Positions 41,608-51,037 of a stretch of DNA of 64,000 bases are shown here, piece by piece (position 1 is the first letter of the stretch; every line of letters starts with the position of its first letter). The translations under genes and the position numbers were made by a program. Source of the DNA: Streptomyces spectabilis (lineage in GTDB: Bacteria; Actinomycetota; Actinomycetes; Streptomycetales; Streptomycetaceae); NCBI RefSeq assembly GCF_008704795.1, contig NZ_CP023690.1:3792501-3856500 (forward strand), written 5' to 3'. The notes beneath the pieces were generated by a model, which was not told where the DNA came from, ran no database searches, and saw nothing but the letters and a program-made list of their open reading frames with translations.

Positions 41608-43425
41608 ATGTGCGGAATCGTCGGATATATCGGCAAGCGTGACGTCGCCCCGCTCCTCCTGGAGGGCCTCCAGCGCCTGGAGTACCGCGGCTACGACTCC
41701 GCGGGCATCGTCATCACCAGCCCCAAGGCCACCGGCCTGAAGATGGTCAAGGCCAAGGGCCGCGTCCGCGATCTGGAGGCCCGCGTCCCCAAGCGCTTCA
41801 CCGGCACCACCGGCATCGCCCACACCCGCTGGGCCACCCACGGCGCCCCCTCCGACGAGAACGCCCACCCCCACCTCGACGCCGAGAACAAGGTCGCCGT
41901 CGTCCACAACGGCATCATCGACAACGCCACCGAGCTGCGCGCCAAGCTGCTCGCCGACGGCGCGGAGTTCCGCTCGGAGACCGACACCGAGGTGATCACC
42001 CACCTCATCGCGCGCTCCGGGGCCGAGACCCTGGAGGAGCGGGTCCGCGAGGCCCTGCGCCACATCGAGGGCACGTACGGCATCGCCGTCATGCACGCCG
42101 ACTTCAATGACCGCATCGTGGTCGCCCGCAACGGCTCGCCGGTCGTCCTCGGCATCGGCGAGAAGGAGATGTTCGTCGCCTCGGACGTCGCCGCGCTCGT
42201 CTCCCACACCCGCCAGGTCGTCACCCTCGACGACGGCGAGATGGCCACCCTCAAGGCCGACGACTACCGCACGTACACCACCGAGGGCTCGAGCACCCAG
42301 GCCTCGCCGACCACCGTGGAGTGGGAGGCCGAGTCGTACGACATGGGCGGCCACGACACGTACATGCACAAGGAGATCTTCGAGCAGGCCGACGCCGTGG
42401 ACCGCGTCCTGCGCGGCCGCATCGACGACCGCTTCTCCACCGTGCACCTCGGCGGTCTGAACCTGGACGCCCACGACGCCCGCAAGGTGCGGCGCGTGAA
42501 GATCCTCGGCTGCGGCACCTCGTACCACGCGGGCATGATCGGCGCCCAGATGATCGAGGAGCTGGCCCGCATCCCCGCCGACGCCGAGCCCGCGTCCGAG
42601 TTCCGCTACCGCAACGCGGTCGTCGACCCCGACACCCTGTACGTGGCCGTCTCCCAGTCCGGTGAGACGTACGACGTGCTCGCCGCCGTGCAGGAGCTCA
42701 AGCGCAAGGGCGCCCGCGTCTTCGGCATCGTCAACGTGGTCGGTTCCGCGATCGCCCGCGAGGCGGACGCGGGCGTGTACGTGCACGCGGGCCCCGAGGT
42801 CTGCGTCGTCTCCACCAAGTGCTTCACCAACACCACCGTCGCCTTCGCGCTGCTCGCCCTGCACCTGGGCCGCATCCGGGACCTGTCGGTCGCCGACGGC
42901 AAGCGGATCATCGCGGGCCTGCGCGAGCTGCCCGCGCAGATCGAGCAGATGCTGGCGCGCGAGGACGAGATCAAGAAGCTCGCCGCGGAGTTCGCCGAGG
43001 CCAAGTCGATGCTGTTCATCGGCCGGGTGCGCGGCTATCCGGTGGCCCGCGAGGCCTCCCTCAAGCTCAAGGAGGTCTCCTACATCCACGCCGAGGCCTA
43101 CCCCGCGTCCGAGCTGAAGCACGGCCCGCTCGCCCTGATCGAGCCCGCCCTGCCGACGGTCGCGATCGTCCCCGACGACGACCTCCTGGAGAAGAACCGC
43201 GCGGCCCTGGAGGAGATCAAGGCCCGCAGCGGCAGGATCCTCGCGGTCGCCCACCAGGAGCAGGAGAAGGCCGACCACACCATCGTCGTGCCGAAGAACG
43301 AGGACGAGCTGGACCCGATCCTCATGGGCATCCCGCTCCAGCTCCTCGCCTACCACACCGCCCTGGCCCTCGGCCGGGACATCGACAAGCCGCGGAACCT
43401 GGCGAAGTCCGTGACCGTGGAGTAG
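41608..43425 (+). CDS. glmS: Glutamine--fructose-6-phosphate aminotransferase
   Basis: 605 residues, full length. Cys2 in MCGIVGYIGKRD is the N-terminal nucleophile of the glutaminase domain (residues 1-240), with HTRWATHGAPSDENAHPHLD and VVHNGIIDNATELR. Two SIS isomerase domains follow: KILGCGTSYHAGMIGAQMIE, YVAVSQSGETYDVLAAVQEL, and AEAYPASELKHGPLALIEPA. The terminal AKSVTVE is the conserved tail that closes the sugar site. It makes glucosamine-6-phosphate for cell-wall precursors. Streptomyces often carries more than one copy. Its product is the effector of DasR, which ties it to the GH20 gene nearby. Confidence 0.97.
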   Translation: MCGIVGYIGKRDVAPLLLEGLQRLEYRGYDSAGIVITSPKATGLKMVKAKGRVRDLEARVPKRFTGTTGIAHTRWATHGAPSDENAHPHLDAENKVAVVHNGIIDNATELRAKLLADGAEFRSETDTEVITHLIARSGAETLEERVREALRHIEGTYGIAVMHADFNDRIVVARNGSPVVLGIGEKEMFVASDVAALVSHTRQVVTLDDGEMATLKADDYRTYTTEGSSTQASPTTVEWEAESYDMGGHDTYMHKEIFEQADAVDRVLRGRIDDRFSTVHLGGLNLDAHDARKVRRVKILGCGTSYHAGMIGAQMIEELARIPADAEPASEFRYRNAVVDPDTLYVAVSQSGETYDVLAAVQELKRKGARVFGIVNVVGSAIAREADAGVYVHAGPEVCVVSTKCFTNTTVAFALLALHLGRIRDLSVADGKRIIAGLRELPAQIEQMLAREDEIKKLAAEFAEAKSMLFIGRVRGYPVAREASLKLKEVSYIHAEAYPASELKHGPLALIEPALPTVAIVPDDDLLEKNRAALEEIKARSGRILAVAHQEQEKADHTIVVPKNEDELDPILMGIPLQLLAYHTALALGRDIDKPRNLAKSVTVE

Positions 43426-43438
43426 GCGCCGCGCGCGT

Positions 43439-43482
43439 GAGTGGCCCCCCGTGCGTGCCACCAAGCACACGGGGGGCCACTC
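43439..43482 (+). terminator. 15-bp stem terminator after glmS
   Basis: GAGTGGCCCCCCGTG (43439-43453) and CACGGGGGGCCACTC (43468-43482) are exact complements with a 14-base loop, starting 13 bases after the glmS stop. Confidence 0.9.
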
Positions 43483-43524
43483 CTTCAGGACCGGGGTCGC
43501 CCATTACCCCGGCCCGTGCCTGCC

Positions 43525-44088
43525 TCAGCCGGTGGCCGTCACCCCCCGGCCGGCAGGACGCCCGGGCAGGGCCGTCGGCCAGTTCGCCAGGGCGGCCGTC
43601 GCGCCGTACCAGGCGAGCAGGCCGCCCGCCGCCGCGCACCAGCCGCCCGCCTTGGCCAGGCCGCCGCTGTCGGCGAACCGCGCGACGGCGAGCAGCAGCA
43701 GGGCCGCGCACATCAGGGCGTACGTACCGCGCACCAGGGAGGAGCCGCCGGACGCCGCGGTGAGCGTCAGGGCGAGGAGTGCGAAGAGCAGCAGGAACAG
43801 ACCCTCGGAGTTCGCGGAGATCCGGCTGTCGGCGGAGGCGCCCCAGGTGAACCAGAGCGCGCCGAGCCCGGTGAAGGCGGTGCCGGTGAGCCTCTCCTCG
43901 CGCAGCGCGAGGATGCCCACGACGAACAGCGCGATGCCGCCGACATAGGTGGCGAGGGCGACGGCGTCGGCCGCCGTCACGCCGTCGATCACTTCGGTGT
44001 GACCGAGGCCGAAGGCCAGCAGGGTGAGTCCGAGAGCGAGCTGACCGAGGGTCGAGGTGCTGCGTCCCGCGGAGACGTCTTTGTCCAC
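43525..44088 (-). CDS. GPR1/FUN34/YaaH-family acetate transporter
   Basis: 187 residues from the GTG at 44088, which has GGGAG seven bases upstream. Six membrane segments are seen. The family marks are LGQLALGLTLLAFGLGHTEV near the start, YVGGIALFVVGILALREERL and GTAFTGLGALWFTWG. The family (SatP/YaaH) exchanges acetate or succinate with protons. The NPAP motif usual in the first helix of SatP proteins is not obvious, so substrate is uncertain. It is convergent with glmS and downstream of the universal stress gene on the same strand. Confidence 0.8.
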   Translation of the reverse strand: MDKDVSAGRSTSTLGQLALGLTLLAFGLGHTEVIDGVTAADAVALATYVGGIALFVVGILALREERLTGTAFTGLGALWFTWGASADSRISANSEGLFLLLFALLALTLTAASGGSSLVRGTYALMCAALLLLAVARFADSGGLAKAGGWCAAAGGLLAWYGATAALANWPTALPGRPAGRGVTATG

Positions 44089-44267
44089 GGCGGGCTCCCT
44101 TCGTGCAGGTGCGGTGGTGCGGTGCGGTCGCCGGGGACGCGGTGCCCCGGCGACCGGTACGTACCCTTCACAAGGGCACAACCCACCTCTACGCACGAGT
44201 AGATTTATGCGCCGCGACACGGGAGTTGACGCCACGACACCCTCATCCCACGGGGGACGGCGGGCCG

Positions 44268-44792
44268 TTACGGAATGACGACCACGGGCCGTTGCGCACG
44301 GCGCGCGAGGCGGCCCGCGACGGATCCGAAGATGCGCCCCACGATGCCGTGCGTCGAGCCGACGACGATGGCGTCCGCGGAGTACTCCCGGCCGACCTCT
44401 TCGAGCTCGTGGCAGATGTCGCCGCCGCGCTCGACGAGGATCCAGGGCACTTCCGACAGATACTCCGCACAGGCCAGTTCGAGGCCGAGGACCTCCGTGC
44501 GGTGGTCGGGGACGTCCACGAAGACGGGTGGCTCACAGCCCGCCCAGACCGTGGTGGGCAGGCGGTTGGCGACGTGCACGATGATCAGGCCGGAGCCGGA
44601 GCGGTGCGCCATGCCGATCGCGTAGGCGAGGGCCCGTTCGCTGGACGTCGAGCCGTCGAAGCCGACGACGACGCCGTGCCGGAAAGCGGGATCGCAGGAA
44701 TGACGTGGTTCTTCCGCCGCTTGGGGGGTCGTCGTCGGATCGGCGACCTGCCGCTTGCGGTCCGCGGGTTCGGAGAATTCGTGACCGGCCAT
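44268..44792 (-). CDS. Universal stress protein (UspA family)
   Basis: 174 residues from ATG 44792; a GTG at 44963 would add an unusual Arg/Pro-rich tail. A single Usp domain starts at GVVVGFDGSTSSERALAYAI. It continues GSGLIIVHVANRLP and has the ATP-binding loop VVGSTHGIVGRIFGSVAGRL with a final PVVVIP strand. The G-x2-G-x9-G-S/T pattern is present, so ATP binding is likely. Such proteins aid survival in stress or stationary phase. It lies 179 bases upstream of the transporter gene on the same strand. Confidence 0.88.
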   Translation of the reverse strand: MAGHEFSEPADRKRQVADPTTTPQAAEEPRHSCDPAFRHGVVVGFDGSTSSERALAYAIGMAHRSGSGLIIVHVANRLPTTVWAGCEPPVFVDVPDHRTEVLGLELACAEYLSEVPWILVERGGDICHELEEVGREYSADAIVVGSTHGIVGRIFGSVAGRLARRAQRPVVVIP

Positions 44793-45335
44793 CGGTGTCT
44801 CGGCGAAGGAGTCCTCTGTGGGAGGGTCGGCTTTTTTCGAGTGCTTCGGCGCCCGTGGTGCGGCGCGGTGGATCGGGTCGTGCGCGGATTCCCGGGTGCG
44901 GTACGGGGAGCTGGTCGAGCGCGGATCCGGCGCGGGTCGGGCCCTGCGGCCTTCGGCGCACACGGGCCGTCACCGGACGCGTGTCCGGGAATCATCTTCC
45001 CAACCCCTTACCCCCAAGGGTACGGCGACACTCCTCTCCTGCCCAGGTCCCGGCCGGGGATCTCCCGGGCCGCGGCAGCGGCTCGCGCTGCCCGCGTGAG
45101 GCCTCGGTACGGCCTTCGCACGGCCCCACGGCGTTCACCGGAGCATGCATGAGCGGGGCTCGGATGGCAATGGCAGCTGCCCCGTACAGGCGGTTTGCGC
45201 CCGGTTCGCGCGCACTGGCCCCTTCCGGCCAGTGACCGGCCGCATGGCCACGCGTTGAACCCGTGAAACCACTCTTTCGGAGACATCCCCAGGAACAGAC
45301 ACCACGTGCGAAACCACCGCCGCAGGGAGTACGCC
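44793..45335. other. Divergent upstream region, no gene seen
   Basis: No ORF here looks real in codon use. It holds the upstream sequence of the universal stress gene and of the small membrane protein. An inverted repeat CACTGGCC/GGCCAGTG (45213-45220 and 45227-45234) overlaps TGGCCGGAAG on the minus strand, which matches the AdpA consensus TGGCSNGWWY at nine of ten positions. AdpA itself is encoded 0.9 kb downstream. Confidence 0.45.
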
Positions 45336-45749
45336 GTGCCAGGACCGATCACCGCCGCCCCAGTCGCCGCAGCGACCACCCGACGCCGCGCTCCCGAGGG
45401 GGCGCGCGAGCGCCGGGGCCCCGGGACCGCCGGGCCCCGGGGCGCCGAGACCCCGGGGGCGCTCCCGCAGGAGTCGGCGAGCGACGTGGTGCGCTGGGCG
45501 GCGTTCTCCTGCGTCCTCGTCCCGGTCGTGCTCGTCGGGTACGGGACCTCGCTGGCCGGGGCGGCCGGTTCGGCCCTGGGACTCGCGGCCGTGACGGGGG
45601 TGTGCCGGGTGCTCCTCAGGCAGTCCGAGCGAGGGGCGGAGCGGGCCCTCGTCGAGCGGCGTCCGACCGCCGCCGGACGCCGCGCGGGGGCGGCTCCGGG
45701 GGCGCGCCGGGGCGGGCGTCACGCGGGGCCGAACGCGCCGGTTGACTGA
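45336..45749 (+). CDS. Small membrane protein
   Basis: 137 residues from the GTG at 45336, with AGGGAG six bases upstream; a GTG ten codons earlier lacks that. Residues ~45-90 form two hydrophobic helices, VRWAAFSCVLVPVVLVGYGT and AGAAGSALGLAAVTGVCRVL. The N-terminal ~45 and C-terminal ~40 residues are Arg/Ala/Gly-rich and probably disordered or nucleic-acid-facing. It is the only gene between the stress protein and adpA. No family recognised, function unknown. Confidence 0.65.
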   Translation: MPGPITAAPVAAATTRRRAPEGARERRGPGTAGPRGAETPGALPQESASDVVRWAAFSCVLVPVVLVGYGTSLAGAAGSALGLAAVTGVCRVLLRQSERGAERALVERRPTAAGRRAGAAPGARRGGRHAGPNAPVD

Positions 45750-46145
45750 CTGATTCCGGCGCACTCCCCCATATGTTTTCAGCCAACTTCCGGCTGGTCC
45801 GCATTCCCTGGCCGAACGGGGGGTCAACCCACGTCCCACCAGGGGTGAAAGGAGCGAAGAAGGCATCCGCACCCTACGTTGACCGGCCACTGAGGCGAGG
45901 CGCACTTCCCTGCACGGCCCGTGAGTGCGACGCTTCGTGATCGAATGCTTCACGCCAAGTTGCCATGTCGACAATGCGCCGGGTGCTGAACTGGTCACGA
46001 CGGCGTCACACGACGCAGTAGATTCGATCTTGACTGTAGTACGGCGGGGGACTGGTGGAGGACCGAGGGGAAACGTGCAGGAGCGACAGGTCCAGCAAGC
46101 ACGTCAAGAACAGGGAGCCGCGACGACCGAGGGGGGCTTAGCGCC
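45750..46145. other. Long upstream region of adpA
   Basis: No gene seen in 396 bases. The adpA promoter is known in other Streptomyces to lie far upstream with several AdpA and gamma-butyrolactone-receptor sites. A -35-like TTGACT at 46030-46035 has no convincing -10 partner. GGGGGG precedes the ATG at 46146. I cannot place the start site. Confidence 0.4.
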
Positions 46146-47456
46146 ATGAGCCACGACTCCACTGCCGTGCAGGAAGCCGCGGCGCGGAAACTCTCCGGGC
46201 GGCGCCGTAGGGAAATCGTCGCGGTGCTGCTCTTCAGCGGTGGTCCCATCTTCGAGAGTTCCATACCACTCTCCGTGTTCGGCATTGACCGGCAGGACGC
46301 GGGAGTGCCCCGGTACCGGCTGCTCGTATGCGCCGGGGAAGAGGGGCCGCTGCGCACCACGGGCGGGCTGGAACTCACCGCGCCGCATGGCCTGGAGGCC
46401 ATCGCGCGAGCCGGCACCGTCGTCGTCCCGGCCTGGCGGTCGATCACGTCGCCGCCACCGCTGGAGGCACTCGACGCGCTGCGCCGGGCACACGAAGAAG
46501 GGGCCCGCATCGTCGGTCTGTGCACCGGCGCGTTCGTCCTGGCCGCGGCCGGTTTACTGGACGGCCGACCGGCGACGACGCACTGGATGTACGCGCCGAC
46601 GCTCGCCAAACGCTATCCGTCCGTCCACGTCGACCCGCGCGAGCTGTTCGTCGACGACGGGGACGTACTCACATCGGCCGGAACCGCGGCCGGAATCGAT
46701 CTCTGTCTGCACATCGTGCGCACGGATCACGGCAATGAGGCGGCGGGCGCTCTCGCCCGCAGGCTCGTCGTGCCACCGCGCCGCGCGGGCGGCCAGGAGC
46801 GCTACCTGGACAGGTCGCTCCCGGAGGAGATCGGCGCCGACCCGCTGGCCGAGGTGGTCGCCTGGGCGCTCGAACACCTCCACGAGCAGTTCGACGTGGA
46901 GACGCTCGCCGCCCGCGCCTATATGAGCCGCCGCACCTTCGACCGGCGCTTCCGCTCGCTCACGGGGAGCGCTCCCCTGCAGTGGCTGATCACCCAGCGG
47001 GTGCTCCAGGCGCAGCGGCTCCTGGAGACCTCGGACTACTCCGTGGACGAGGTGGCCGGGCGCTGCGGCTTCCGCTCGCCCGTCGCGCTGCGCGGCCACT
47101 TCCGGCGCCAGCTCGGCTCCTCGCCGGCCGCCTACCGGGCCGCGTACCGGGCCCGCAGGCCGCAGAACGAGCGCGGTCTGGACGGCACCGCCGGAGCGCC
47201 GGGCGCCCCGGCGGGCCTGCCCGGCGCGCCCACCGTGGTCTCGGCGGACGGGCCTGGCGGCCCGGGAGGGCACAGCTCCGCGCCGGGCCCCAATCCGGGC
47301 ATGTCCCCGGGTCCGGTCCCGGCCCAGACCCGGCGTACGGCGGCGGCCGGCGCCTTCGGGGCCTCGGCCTCCCTGGCGATGGACACGGGCAAGCAGCACG
47401 CCGACGTGTACGCGCCGGGACGCACGCCGCTCCCCGGTCAGAGGAGCGCGCCGTAG
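46146..47456 (+). CDS. adpA: AdpA, AraC-family master regulator of development, with TTA codon
   Basis: 436 residues. Residues 30-200 form the ThiJ/PfpI/DJ-1-like dimerisation domain ([40 protein letters not shown]). Residues ~225-340 form the AraC DNA-binding domain with two helix-turn-helix motifs: [20 protein letters not shown] and [20 protein letters not shown]. The C-terminal ~90 residues are Pro/Gly/Ala-rich, longer than the usual ~400-residue AdpA. A TTA leucine codon occurs in frame at 46554-46556 (codon 137, in AAGLLDG), so translation needs the bldA tRNA. AdpA activates hundreds of sporulation and antibiotic genes. It is followed directly by orn, as in S. coelicolor. Confidence 0.96.
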   Translation: MSHDSTAVQEAAARKLSGRRRREIVAVLLFSGGPIFESSIPLSVFGIDRQDAGVPRYRLLVCAGEEGPLRTTGGLELTAPHGLEAIARAGTVVVPAWRSITSPPPLEALDALRRAHEEGARIVGLCTGAFVLAAAGLLDGRPATTHWMYAPTLAKRYPSVHVDPRELFVDDGDVLTSAGTAAGIDLCLHIVRTDHGNEAAGALARRLVVPPRRAGGQERYLDRSLPEEIGADPLAEVVAWALEHLHEQFDVETLAARAYMSRRTFDRRFRSLTGSAPLQWLITQRVLQAQRLLETSDYSVDEVAGRCGFRSPVALRGHFRRQLGSSPAAYRAAYRARRPQNERGLDGTAGAPGAPAGLPGAPTVVSADGPGGPGGHSSAPGPNPGMSPGPVPAQTRRTAAAGAFGASASLAMDTGKQHADVYAPGRTPLPGQRSAP

Positions 47457-47466
47457 GGTTGGGCGC

Positions 47467-48069
47467 ATGAACGATCGCATGGTGTGGATCGACTGCGAGA
47501 TGACCGGGCTCTCGCTGACGGATGACGCACTTATCGAGGTGGCCGCCCTGGTCACCGACTCGGAACTGAACGTACTCGGCGAAGGTGTGGACATTGTGAT
47601 CCGCCCGCCGGACGGAGCGCTGGAGACCATGCCCGAGGTGGTGCGGCAGATGCACACCACCTCGGGGCTCCTGGACGAGCTGTCCGGCGGCACCACGCTC
47701 GCCGCCGCCGAGGAGCAGGTCCTCGACTACATCCGTGAGCACGTGAAGGAGCCCCGCAAGGCCCCGCTGTGCGGCAACTCGGTCGGCACGGACCGCGGCT
47801 TCCTGCTGCGGGACATGCCGACCCTGGAGAACTTCCTGCACTACCGGATCGTCGACGTCTCCTCGGTCAAGGAGCTGGCCCGGCGCTGGTATCCGCGGGC
47901 GTACTTCAACAGCCCGGACAAGAACGGCAACCACCGGGCGCTCGCCGACATCCGCGAATCCATCGCCGAGCTGCGCTACTACCGCGAGGCGATCTTCGTC
48001 CCGCAGCCGGGCCCGGACTCGGACACGGCGAAGTCGATCGCGGCGAAGCACGTACTGCCCGCAGGTTAG
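47467..48069 (+). CDS. orn: Oligoribonuclease
   Basis: 200 residues of the DEDDh exonuclease family. Exo I is in [20 protein letters not shown] (Asp and Glu), Exo II in [20 protein letters not shown], and the His-Asp of Exo III in [20 protein letters not shown]. It degrades 2-5-nt RNAs and pGpG, the end product of c-di-GMP turnover, which links it to development under c-di-GMP control in Streptomyces. TAGGGT ends seven bases before the ATG with no ribosome site, so the mRNA may be leaderless. It lies ten bases after adpA. Confidence 0.97.
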   Translation: MNDRMVWIDCEMTGLSLTDDALIEVAALVTDSELNVLGEGVDIVIRPPDGALETMPEVVRQMHTTSGLLDELSGGTTLAAAEEQVLDYIREHVKEPRKAPLCGNSVGTDRGFLLRDMPTLENFLHYRIVDVSSVKELARRWYPRAYFNSPDKNGNHRALADIRESIAELRYYREAIFVPQPGPDSDTAKSIAAKHVLPAG

Positions 48070-48087
48070 GCGGCCCGAAGGGCCCGG

Positions 48088-48145
48088 TGTACGGGGTCCG
48101 GGAAAGGGGTGCGCGAGCACCCCTTCGGACCCTGTACACTTTTTC
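48088..48145 (+). terminator. Intrinsic terminator with T-tract after orn
   Basis: A long stem with TGTAC/GTACA at its base, GGGTCCG/CGGACCC and AAGGGGTGC/GCACCCCTT, and a GCGA loop, is followed by CTTTTT. T-tracts are rare in this genome, so this is an unusually canonical rho-independent terminator, placed between orn and tRNA-His. Confidence 0.9.
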
Positions 48146-48182
48146 TCGGCCGGTCAGAAGAACGACAAAAGACCGGCTCATG

Positions 48183-48255
48183 GTGGGTGTAGCTCAGTTG
48201 GTAGAGCACCTGGTTGTGGTCCAGGTGGCCGCGGGTTCAAGTCCCGTCACTCACC
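48183..48255 (+). tRNA. tRNA-His (anticodon GTG)
   Basis: A complete cloverleaf: acceptor GTGGGTG pairs with CACTCAC, the D arm AGCTCAGTTGGTAGAGC, anticodon arm CCTGGTTGTGGTCCAGG with GTG, and T arm GCGGGTTCAAGTCCCGT. A G at 48182 can pair with C73, giving the extra G(-1) typical of tRNA-His. CCA is not encoded. It follows the orn terminator as in related Streptomyces. Confidence 0.97.
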
Positions 48256-48336
48256 CTGATCGGCGAAGGCCGGTCCGCTTCGGCGGACCGGCCTTCGTCA
48301 CGTTCGGGCCGGGCCGCCCGGGCCGGGGCCCGCGCG

Positions 48337-49392
48337 TCAGGACGACGCGCGGTGGACCAGCTCCGTCGGCAGCACGATCTGCCTGCGGGCCAGCCGGCGG
48401 GCCGCCGCCGGACGGGGGTCGGCGATCTCGGCGAGCAGGACGTCCGTCATCGTGCGGCCCATCTCCACTATGGGCTGGCGCACACTCGTCAGCGGCGGAT
48501 CCATGTGGCGGGCGATCGCCGAGTCGTCGAAGCCGACCAGGGCCACGTCGTCCGGTATGCGGCGGCCCGCCCGGCGCAGGACCTGACGGGCGCCCGCCGC
48601 CATCACGTCCGACGCGGCAAAGACCGCGTCCAGGTCCGGCCTGCGCGCGAGGAGGTCCGCCATGGCGCGGCGGCCGCCCTCCTCGGTGAAGTCGGCGGGC
48701 GCCGTCAGGGCCTCGTCCGGCGCGTGCCCGGCCTCCGCCAGGGCGTCGCGGTAGCCGTCGAGGCGCCGCTGGGCCCCGTACACGTCCAGGCGGCCGGTGA
48801 TCGTGGCTATCCTGCGGCGGCCCCGGGCCACCAAATGGGTGACGGCGGCGCGGGCCCCCGCGAAGTTGTCCGAGTCCACCGAGGCCAGCGGCTCGTCGGC
48901 GCGGCGGCGGCCACTGATCACCGCCGGTATCTCCAGCTGCTGGAGCAGGTCGGGCAGCGGGTCGTCCGCGTGCACCGACACCAGCAGGACCCCGTCCACG
49001 CGGTGCGCCGACAGATACTGGGCCAGACGGCGGCGCTCCCGGTCACCGCCCGCGAAGGTCAGCAGGAGCTGCAGATCGGTGTCCGCGAGCGCGGCCCCCA
49101 CCCCGTGGATGATGTCCGAGAAGTACGGCTCGGCGAAGAACCGCGACTCGGGCTCGGGGACGACCACGGCGATCGAGTCCGTACGGTTCGCGGCGAGCGC
49201 CCGGGCCGCCGTGTTCGGCACGTACCCCAGCTCGGCGACGGCCTCCTCGACGGCGGCGCGGGTGTGCGCGCTCACCCGGGGCGAGCCGTTGATCACCCGG
49301 GACACCGTCCCGCGGCCGACGCCCGCGCGCGCGGCCACCTCTTCCAGCGTGGGCCGCCCCCCGCCGCGCCCCTTGGGCTGACGACTCCCCAT
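48337..49392 (-). CDS. cebR: CebR, LacI-family repressor of cellobiose utilisation
   Basis: 351 residues. The helix-turn-helix is PTLEEVAARAGVGRGTVSRV (residues 14-33) with the hinge NTAARALAANRT. The sensor domain includes FAEPYFSDIIHGVGAALADT, HRVDGVLLVSVHADDPLPDL and FAASDVMAAGARQVLRRAGR. It is divergent from cebEFG-bglC, and a perfect CebR box lies between. CebR is released by cellobiose and cellotriose, so the genes are induced by cellulose breakdown products. In S. scabies the same regulator also controls virulence toxin genes. The ATG has no strong ribosome site in the immediate upstream bases. Confidence 0.94.
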   Translation of the reverse strand: MGSRQPKGRGGGRPTLEEVAARAGVGRGTVSRVINGSPRVSAHTRAAVEEAVAELGYVPNTAARALAANRTDSIAVVVPEPESRFFAEPYFSDIIHGVGAALADTDLQLLLTFAGGDRERRRLAQYLSAHRVDGVLLVSVHADDPLPDLLQQLEIPAVISGRRRADEPLASVDSDNFAGARAAVTHLVARGRRRIATITGRLDVYGAQRRLDGYRDALAEAGHAPDEALTAPADFTEEGGRRAMADLLARRPDLDAVFAASDVMAAGARQVLRRAGRRIPDDVALVGFDDSAIARHMDPPLTSVRQPIVEMGRTMTDVLLAEIADPRPAAARRLARRQIVLPTELVHRASS

Positions 49393-49482
49393 CAGTGCCT
49401 CCCCATGACGCGAAATCTAACAGCCGGGCCCCCGGCCACCAGCGGCGCCGCCGACGGCCCGCAACTCCTGCCGTCCGGTGCC

Positions 49483-49512
49483 TTGACACCCCCGCAGCGA
49501 GCCGCAACTCTT
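49483..49512 (+). promoter_or_regulatory. Possible cebE promoter
   Basis: TTGACA at 49483-49488 is a consensus -35 box. The -10 region 18 bases on (ACTCTT) is poor. Transcription from it would start just before the CebR box at 49527-49540, which would then block elongation. Confidence 0.38.
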
Positions 49513-49526
49513 CAAGGCATCAAATA

Positions 49527-49540
49527 TGGGAGCGCTCCCA
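49527..49540. promoter_or_regulatory. CebR box upstream of cebE (perfect)
   Basis: TGGGAGCGCTCCCA is the exact 14-base CebR operator known from Streptomyces cellobiose operons. It lies between cebR and cebE, 117 bases before the cebE start, and can silence both divergent genes. Confidence 0.95.
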
Positions 49541-49656
49541 CTCTACTCGGCTCTTTCACGATCCGCACGTTCCGTCCCGAGCCGTTCCTCTCCAACTCAT
49601 GACTCTCACAGGGCAGTTGACCGGTGGTCGGTACGTCGGAGCACTAGGAGGACACC

Positions 49657-51033
49657 ATGCGCCACAGGACCCGCCGCAGGACGCATGACCGGACTCGCTA
49701 CAAGACTCGAATGCCCCGTACGGCCGTGGTGCTCGCGGCCGTGGCCGCGCTCGCCGGGGGAGCGCTCACCGGCTGCGCGCAGGACGCCGACGACAAGGAC
49801 GCCGGTGGCTCATCGGGCGGCGGGGGCGGGGGCGGCAAGGGGAAGACGACCCTGACCATCGGTGTGTTCGGCGCCTTCGGCCTGCAGGAGGCCGGTCTCT
49901 ACGAGGAGTACGAGCGGCTCCACCCGGACATCGACATCAAGCAGAACTCCGTACAGCGCAACGAGAACTACTGGCCCGCGCTGCTCACCCATCTGAGCAG
50001 CGGCAGCGGCCTGTCCGACATCCAGGCCGTGGAGGTCGGCAACGTCGCCGAGCTGACCGGCGGCCACGCGGACAAGCTGGTGGACCTCGGCAGGACCTCC
50101 GGCGTCGACAAGAGCGCCTACCTCGACTGGAAGTGGAAGCAGGGCACCACAGAGGACGGGAAGACCATCGCCCTCGGCACCGACATCGGCCCGACCGGCA
50201 TCTGCTACCGCAAGGACCTGTTCGAGAAGGCCGGGCTCCCCACGGACCGCGAGGCGGTGAGCAGGCTGTGGGCCGGGGACTGGGACAAGTACCTGCGGGC
50301 GGGCGAGCGCTTCAAGGAGAAGGCGCCCAAGGGCACCGCCTTCGTGGACGGCGCGACGGGCGTGATGGCCGCCGTGCACGCCTCCGGCACGCAGAAGTTC
50401 TACGACGCCGACGGCGAGCTCGTCTACAAGGACAGCCCGGCGGTCAAGGAGGGCTGGGACCTCGCGGCGCGGTTCGCCGAGGCCGGTCTCACCGCGAAGC
50501 TCCAGCAGTTCCAGCCCAGTTGGGACCAGGCGTTCGCCAACGGCTCCTTCGCCACGGTGACCTGCCCGCCCTGGATGCTCGGCTACATCAAGGACAAGGC
50601 GGGCGCCGGGGCCAAGGACCAGTGGGACGTCGCCGCCGCGCCCAGGCCCGGCAACTGGGGCGGCTCCTTCCTGACCGTGCCGGAGGCGGGCGACCACAAG
50701 GAGGAGGCGGCGAAGCTCGCGGCCTGGCTGACCGCGCCGAAGCAGCAGGCCAGGCTGTTCGACGAGCGGGCCAGCTTCCCGAGCGCGAGCGCGGCGTACG
50801 ACCTGCCCGCCGTGAAGGACGCCAAGAACCCCTACTTCGGCGGCGCGCCCGTGGGCCGGATCTTCTCCAGGGCGGCCGAGGACGTGCCCGTACAGCCCAT
50901 CGGCCCCAAGGACGGGATCATCTCCCAGTACCTCGCGGACACCGGGATGCTCGGCGTCGACCAGAAGGGCACCTCGCCCGACAAGGCCTGGGGCAAGGCC
51001 GTGAAGACCATCGACAACGCGCTGGACCAGTGA
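49657..51033 (+). CDS. cebE: CebE, cello-oligosaccharide-binding lipoprotein
   Basis: 458 residues, AGGAGG upstream of the ATG. The lipobox is GGALTGC with Cys near residue 39, after RTAVVLAAVAALA. A Gly/Ser linker leads to a large class I (type 1) solute-binding protein: TLTIGVFGAFGLQEAGLYEE, YWPALLTHLSSGSGLSDIQA, ALGTDIGPTGICYRKDLFEK, and FATVTCPPWMLGYIKDKAGA with several tryptophans for sugar stacking. CebE binds cellobiose and cellotriose for the CebF-CebG importer, which is energised by the shared ATPase MsiK encoded elsewhere. First gene of the operon. Confidence 0.95.
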   Translation: MRHRTRRRTHDRTRYKTRMPRTAVVLAAVAALAGGALTGCAQDADDKDAGGSSGGGGGGGKGKTTLTIGVFGAFGLQEAGLYEEYERLHPDIDIKQNSVQRNENYWPALLTHLSSGSGLSDIQAVEVGNVAELTGGHADKLVDLGRTSGVDKSAYLDWKWKQGTTEDGKTIALGTDIGPTGICYRKDLFEKAGLPTDREAVSRLWAGDWDKYLRAGERFKEKAPKGTAFVDGATGVMAAVHASGTQKFYDADGELVYKDSPAVKEGWDLAARFAEAGLTAKLQQFQPSWDQAFANGSFATVTCPPWMLGYIKDKAGAGAKDQWDVAAAPRPGNWGGSFLTVPEAGDHKEEAAKLAAWLTAPKQQARLFDERASFPSASAAYDLPAVKDAKNPYFGGAPVGRIFSRAAEDVPVQPIGPKDGIISQYLADTGMLGVDQKGTSPDKAWGKAVKTIDNALDQ

Positions 51034-51037
51034 CCCG

